Shown here one piece after another: positions 58,758 through 64,000 of a DNA stretch of 64,000 nucleotides. Under the pieces are notes generated by a model. The model was not told the origin of the DNA. It did no database searches and saw only the letters and a program-made list of their open reading frames with translations. The translations under genes and the position numbers were made by a program. This DNA comes from Rhizophagus irregularis (Eukaryota; Glomeromycota; Glomeromycetes; Glomerales; Glomeraceae). Every line of letters starts with the position of its first letter. The stretch's first letter is position 1. Where the stretch lies: the NCBI RefSeq assembly GCF_026210795.1, contig NC_089440.1:3968001-4032000 (forward strand), read 5' to 3'.

Positions 58758-59395
58758 ACTCCGTCACTAGTAAGTGGTGCGGCGACTGTTAAACGACGTC
58801 ATACCATACATCCAACAAGACCACTTGAAACTTTGAATCAGGTCAACAAATAAACTTCATCTTCACAATATCAATAAGTGCTTAAAACAGATAAAGTTCA
58901 GAGCGATGAGTTCCTCTCTTTTCTAACGTCAAATCATTAAACACTAATTAACTTACATTCCATAACACCCTATACCTGACAGTAGGGACTAGTGGAGTAA
59001 GTGGACCTACGTCAAAAAAGCCTACAAAGTGAAGTAACTCAACAAAGTTACTGCCGAAGGTGGCCGATTTTGGCAGTTCAAGCAACAAATACTAATCACG
59101 CCAGTCAACTTACATTCTACACCACAATAAACATAAATCACTTTCACATCCTAAACAAGGAGCTAAGTTCATTTTGACCATGATTATCTTCCAGAAGATT
59201 GAGGTTCAGAGGACTTAGATACCCCTATAAAAATTTTTTCAGAAAAATGATCACGTGACTGAGTTTCTTCGGAATAAAAAACTAGAAAAATGATCATTTA
59301 TCGGAGTTTTTTCCAGAATTTTTTATAGGGTACGCCCAAAGACGCTCAAATATTAAAAACTTTAACTTAAAAACGCTAACAATCCATATAAAAAA

Positions 59396-59610
59396 GAATG
59401 TCCGGAAATTGTCGTCAAAAATGTCCGGTAAATGAAAAATGTCCGGCAATTGCAATATTTCGGACACTTTCGGGACACCGGACCCGGCGGACTAGACATT
59501 TTCTAGACATTTTCCGGAAATTCACAATGTCTCGGCGTCCGGAATATTGCAATTTTCCAGACATTTTCCGGACGCTCGGACATTTTCTGGACATTTTAGG
59601 GCAAGATCTT
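59396..59610. repeat. Cluster of TGTCCGGA / TCCGGACA palindromes
   Basis: About a dozen copies of GTCCGGA, CCGGACA or close variants such as TTTTCTGGACATTTT lie in 215 bp, in both orientations. The outer words (AATGTCCGGAAA and TTCTGGACATTT) form an imperfect inverted pair, so it may be a further MITE. The ORFs on both strands here are by-products of the repeats. Confidence 0.65.
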
Positions 59611-60826
59611 ATCCATTTTTTACTCCGATCCACCCTCCTCAAGATGATCAATAATCACACGACAGACCGGTACTAAGTCTTATTGGCGTGACTTTAGTAC
59701 GTCCTTAACTCTTTTTTTTTCGTTCTATTTTTTTCTTTTGAAAATCTACAACTTATCCGTTTTTCACTTTACAGCAAAGTAAAAATACTATAAATTTTTT
59801 TTTCTTCTTGAGCAAAAGATTAAAATTCATCGAATAATAACTTAAGGATAGTATAATATTTTTTTTTTTTTTTTTAAAAAAAAAAAGGCGTCTGAAATAT
59901 TAATGCGGCATTATATATTTGTTTTTTTTAAAATTTTATATAATGTATTTCTTTTTGCCCTTTTCATGCACGTAGCTGGGCAGCTGTCGATCGGCAGCTT
60001 GTCACAGTTCTTTCATAAAATTATACAAGTAGATTGTATCATATGAGGTGAAATGTTTGTAATATACATAAATTTTAATTGTAATGCATTCTCTTAGTTA
60101 TTTAGTTCGTTAATATTTTGATCCCACCGCTCTTAACTTTTTGTCTGCCGCTGATCTCAACTAATCTCTACCTTAAATTTACATTCCAACCCCTTCTTAA
60201 AATAACTTGTGCGGGCACTCACGTGCTGGTTCCCCTTATATTTTAAAGTGCCTTCTTTGCCGGTTGGATTTCAAAAAAAAAAATGGATTATATTGGTTAA
60301 GCTGAAATCTTCTTTGCAAACTTGGTCTTGAATTATATCCGAATTACCTAAATATTTTTCAGCTAGCTGAACTTTACCAATATTTTGCCGAAATTCTGGC
60401 GGTTTTCTTTTTTTTAATTGGGAATACTATTGATTATTCTTTTAATTTCCTTTGAATATATTCGCTCTCAGGTTAAAAATAATATATACCCAACAATTAG
60501 TACATTAAATTATAAAAATTATAAAAGTAAATTCAATGGATCAGCATCTTGTTTTTTTTCGACCGCGACACCCATATCCGGCCGGGTCAGTTTTTGTTAA
60601 ACCACGAAAAAAATTTTTATATATTATTACTATATTTGCCGAGAAAATTTAAAAATTAAAAAAAAAAATTTCATATGAATTTACATACGAAAATTTGTAA
60701 ATTTTTTTAAAATTTGTAATGGTATAAAATTAGTCATAAATTATTATGCCATTTTCAAAATAGATGTCAATCATATAATATAATAAATTATTTTATTATA
60801 AATTTTTTAACACTCATAAACCATGA
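59611..60826. other. No gene seen
   Basis: AT-rich with long homopolymers. A 60-codon ORF at 60418 has a hydrophobic start but no other support. Confidence 0.45.
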
Positions 60827-60919
60827 CTATAAAATCCACAAGGGTCGTTTTCTATAGGGACAACAATCTTCACCACAAGTAGTCCATAACGCTTCTTCTG
60901 GTAATACATCAAAGTTCAT
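60827..60919 (-). other. Possible terminal exon
   Basis: On the minus strand an AG after a T-run (about 60925) precedes the open frame MNFDVLPEEALWTTCGEDCC, followed by PYRKRPLWIL and TAG. The codon use looks coding and the acceptor is good. The tandem array just upstream of it on the same strand shows splice-like junctions too. No domain is recognised. Confidence 0.35.
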
Positions 60920-61019
60920 ATCTAAAAAAAATAAAGAAAAAAAACACCGTTAGTATGGTTGGTACCAGGCGGAAGAAGAAATCATCTAATCAATAACCAC
61001 CACCATACTCCATAAAAAA

Positions 61020-62172
61020 AAAGCCTCTGGGAAAGAGATGGTACCATGCTACCCAAGTGGTCCCTACTGTCATGGTCCTTCGGGATACCACTGATGGTTT
61101 ACGACACCAACAAACGGGAATGAATCAACTTTTTTTATTTTGTAAGCACGTTTCATTAAAACTATGCTGAGCAGGGAGCGCATGCTTACCTAATAAATAC
61201 TACAATTCAGAACCATCCTTTTTGATAATCTAAAAAACAAAGAAAATAAAACAACGTAAGTATGGTCGATACCAGGTATACCAGGGGGAAGAACCACCAC
61301 ATACCCATAAAAAAAAAGCTCTTGGTACCATGCTACCAAGGTGGTCCCTACTGTCATGGTCCTTCAGGTTACCACCGAAGGGGTACAAATTCTTTTTTTA
61401 TTCTGTAAGCATGTTTCATTTAAGCAGAGAGCACATGCTTACCTTAATAAATGGATGATAATTTATCACAACTGAACCTCATTGGTAATCTAAAAAAAGA
61501 AAAAAACAATGGTAGTATGGTTTGTACTCGTGGAAGAATCAGCCACTACCATACTCCATAAAAAAAAGTCTGGAAAACGATGGCACCATGCTACCTAAGT
61601 GGTCCCTACTGTCATGGTCCTTCAGGATACCACTGATGGTTTACGACACCAACAAACAGGTATGAACTGACTTTATTTATTTTGTAAGTATGTTTCATTA
61701 AAACTATGCTAAGCAGGGAGCGCATGCTTACCTTAATAAATGGATGATAATTTACCACAACTGAACTCATTGGTAATCTAAAAATAAAGAAAAAAACAAT
61801 TGTAGTATGGTTTGTGCTGTTAAAAGCCTCTGAAAAACGATGGTACCATGCTACCCAAATGGTCCCTACTGTCACCACTGATGGTTCACGACACCAACAA
61901 ACGGGTATAAATGGAAAGAGACGGTACCATGTTACCTAAGTGGCCCCTACCTCATGGCACCACTGATGGTTTCACGACACCATCAAGCAGGTATGAATGG
62001 GGAATAGATGGTACCATGCTACCAAAATGGTCCCTACTATCATGGTCCTTCAGGATACCACTGATGGTTTACGATAACAACAAACGGGTATGAATTTTGA
62101 CTTTATTTATTTGTTAGTATGTTTCATTAAAACTATGCTAAGCAGGGAGCGCATGCTTACCTTAATAAATAG
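61020..62172. repeat. Tandem array of about 270-bp composite units
   Basis: Two words alternate. Word A (GGTACCATGCTACC, then GTGGTCCCTACTGTCATGG, ending GATGGTTTACGACACCA) occurs at about 61040, 61326, 61580, 61840, 61921 and 62009. Word B (ATGTTTCATTAAAACTATGC to GCATGCTTACC) occurs at about 61142, 61408, 61684 and 62115. Some units lack B or are shortened. On the minus strand each B word ends AGGTAAGCATG, a donor-like sequence, and is preceded by a short block after a T-run and AG. The block at about 60860-60960 may belong to the same transcription unit. Confidence 0.75.
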
Positions 62173-64000
62173 ATAATGGTTTAATTTCTATATCACTCAA
62201 TGAAAAAAAAGAAACTACCATATTTAAAATTTTTTTTAAAAAATATAATATAATGGTTTCAAGAAAAAAAGTAAAATATAAAAAATAAAAGAGAAATACA
62301 TATATTTATATAATTTTATTAACCATATTGGCCGCACATTTTTGTTTGCATGTGTTTATCATAAACATCCTTTGTTAGTCATATAATAAATATGTGTCAC
62401 CATATTGTCTATTTGCATTGATTCAGCTTGCAAATGATTTGTGTGATCATATTATTCCCTTAATTAAAATATTATACGTCAATTTTGCATTGCAATAATG
62501 TAATGTTTACTTAAAATACTTTGCATACTCTTTATCACACGATGTATATCATGATATAAATGTTCTTTAAATCTTATTTATGAAATTTTAATTAAAAAGT
62601 AATTTTAACATTACGTATATTATTAATTTAACATATTCCTTCTAGTGAGAACCGAAAACCAATTATGCCAGCCAAATTTAATTCCAAATATAAATAAATA
62701 TCCCTTTCAATTTATTTTTTGGAAAGTAAATACTTTATCAGGTATGTAAATCACCATTATATGAATGATACACGATTTGTTTGTTCATCAGCCGTAAAGA
62801 CAAAACGAAACAAAATACTTTTATTACGTGATGAATAACAGACCTTTAACGTGATAACATTAAATTTACATTTCTATCTTAAGAAAAATTTTATATAGTA
62901 TATTTGTGATGTGTAATAGTAGACGTATAGGTGTCTTCGGAATTTTACGGTAACTGCACGATGCCATAATACCATAATGATAACGCCGTATAAACGTAAT
63001 GGCGTAATGATGTAATTTTACATTGCCATTGATACTTAAAAGAAAGAAAGAAAGCTAAATTTCTTAACGGTGAAAAAATCCCTCCCCATTTACCGGAAAG
63101 TAAAGTCCGCAGGGAACTGCCCTAAAAAAAAAGAAAAATGTATGCTATGAACCGTTATTAAATTTTTTTTTTTAAAAAAAAAAGAATTATCGTAAATATT
63201 TACAGTAATACTTCAGCTTTATGTTTTTTATTGTAAATTCATTAATTTTTTTTTAATTTTTAAAAAGGATATATTTATAATTTTAATTATTAAACAAAAG
63301 AAAAGAAAGTGTACGTCCATTAAAAAATTTTTAATGTTAGATAATAAAAATATTAAATAAAAACAAAAAAAAAATTATACAATTACGGTTACGGCATATG
63401 TTGAAAAGCCGAAATGACGTAATTAGGGAGCTTCGACGAGTAGAAGAATGAAAAGGTTAGTTATTATAATTTCAGAGTTCCGGATTAATCACCTATTCGG
63501 CATCTTTTAGTACCGATTAATAAATCACGATATATATTAATTTAATCGATGTTGAATGATTGGCTATCATTGTGCCACTCGTAATATTGTGCCCAATAAC
63601 GGTTATAACCCTGATCATATTTCATATTTCTATTTTGTAATTAGCCCAATTATTTGTTATTTACACTTAATTACAAAATAAATGTTTAAAGATTTCCATT
63701 ATTAGTTGTTTGTTAAACTAATTTTACTTTATTAAAAATCAAAATAAATGCAGATTTTAATATCTGGAATATCCAGCAATATATGATGTAATATTGTAAT
63801 ATGCCGAATAGTTTCATGATCCTTAATGGGTTAACCGTTAATGGGGACACCGGCCACCGGATTTTATCCGAAATGCCATAGAGATAAAAAAAGCAATAAT
63901 TATCAATCCCTGATTCAACTCATATGATTAGTTTGATCATATTAAAATTATTCAATCTATTTAATCGGTCACATCATTTATATTTTTCCTATATATACTG
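62173..64000. other. No gene seen
   Basis: AT-rich sequence with a GAAA microsatellite at about 63040 and long homopolymers. No supported ORF, RNA gene or bounded repeat. Confidence 0.45.

Larger units (their letters stand above)
57627..59395. other. Gene-poor region with two inverted-repeat elements
   Basis: Contains the elements at 57795-57909 and 58454-58757. Short ORFs here (such as 58268-58080 minus) show no domain. Nothing else supported. Confidence 0.45.

Noticed and set aside
61911-62093. ORF beginning MERDGTMLPKW
   Set aside because: It is a reading of the tandem repeat and is itself repetitive, without independent support.
61020-62172. CRISPR-like array
   Set aside because: Units are long, irregular and not separated by unique spacers, and the host is a eukaryote.
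1-64000. tRNA and rRNA genes
   Set aside because: None recognised by eye; a covariance-model scan was not possible here.

Overview
The window looks like nuclear DNA of an arbuscular mycorrhizal fungus, most likely Rhizophagus irregularis or a close relative (Glomeromycotina). This rests on very AT-rich sequence, short GT-AG introns, and the families present: a large lineage-specific set of kinases with an HKDFHSGN catalytic loop, Sel1-repeat proteins, F-box/LRR proteins and many small inverted-repeat transposons. The species is an inference from family style; I could not run a search.

Layout. 1-2.7 kb is decayed, probably retroelement-derived. 2.8-5.5 kb holds kinase locus K1 (minus, broken) with its upstream region. 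5.7-8.7 kb is intergenic with two inverted-repeat elements. 8.8-13.4 kb is a six-exon SH3/Ras-association-like scaffold gene with a polyglutamine tract. 15.5-17.2 kb is an F-box gene. 17.9-26.7 kb holds kinases K2 (decayed), K3 and K4. 29.7-30.9 kb is a Sel1-repeat gene (minus). 32.0-35.6 kb holds K5 and decayed K6. 36.76-38.8 kb is a relic of bacterial DNA. 39.85-42.05 kb is a ten-exon cytochrome P450 with one frameshift. 43.1-46.4 kb holds K7 (minus), an inverted duplicate of the K5 segment. 47.6-49.2 kb is a broken F-box gene. 49.8-51.8 kb is K8 and 55.2-57.1 kb is K9. 57.2-64 kb has no convincing gene but holds several inverted-repeat elements and a tandem-repeat block.

The kinase paralogues share a six-exon plan: an N-terminal exon, a zinc-ribbon-like plus N-lobe exon, a large catalytic exon, and three tiny tail exons of 30, 36 and 17-26 nt. 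They also share an upstream box (core CTTTAGTCATGAGGTCATA), so they were duplicated together with their promoters, partly as inverted segments.

The most interesting region is 36.76-38.8 kb. Between an orphan kinase leader and the P450 gene lie: relics of a bacterial LRR gene; an apparently intact P-loop kinase ORF resembling uridine kinase; a decayed pair resembling the HI0074 (nucleotidyltransferase substrate-binding) and HI0073 (minimal nucleotidyltransferase) families; and a decayed IS1595-type transposase. Several in-frame TGA codons fall where these families carry tryptophan, as expected if the donor read UGA as Trp. That points to a Mollicutes donor, plausibly the Mollicutes-related endobacteria known to live inside these fungi.
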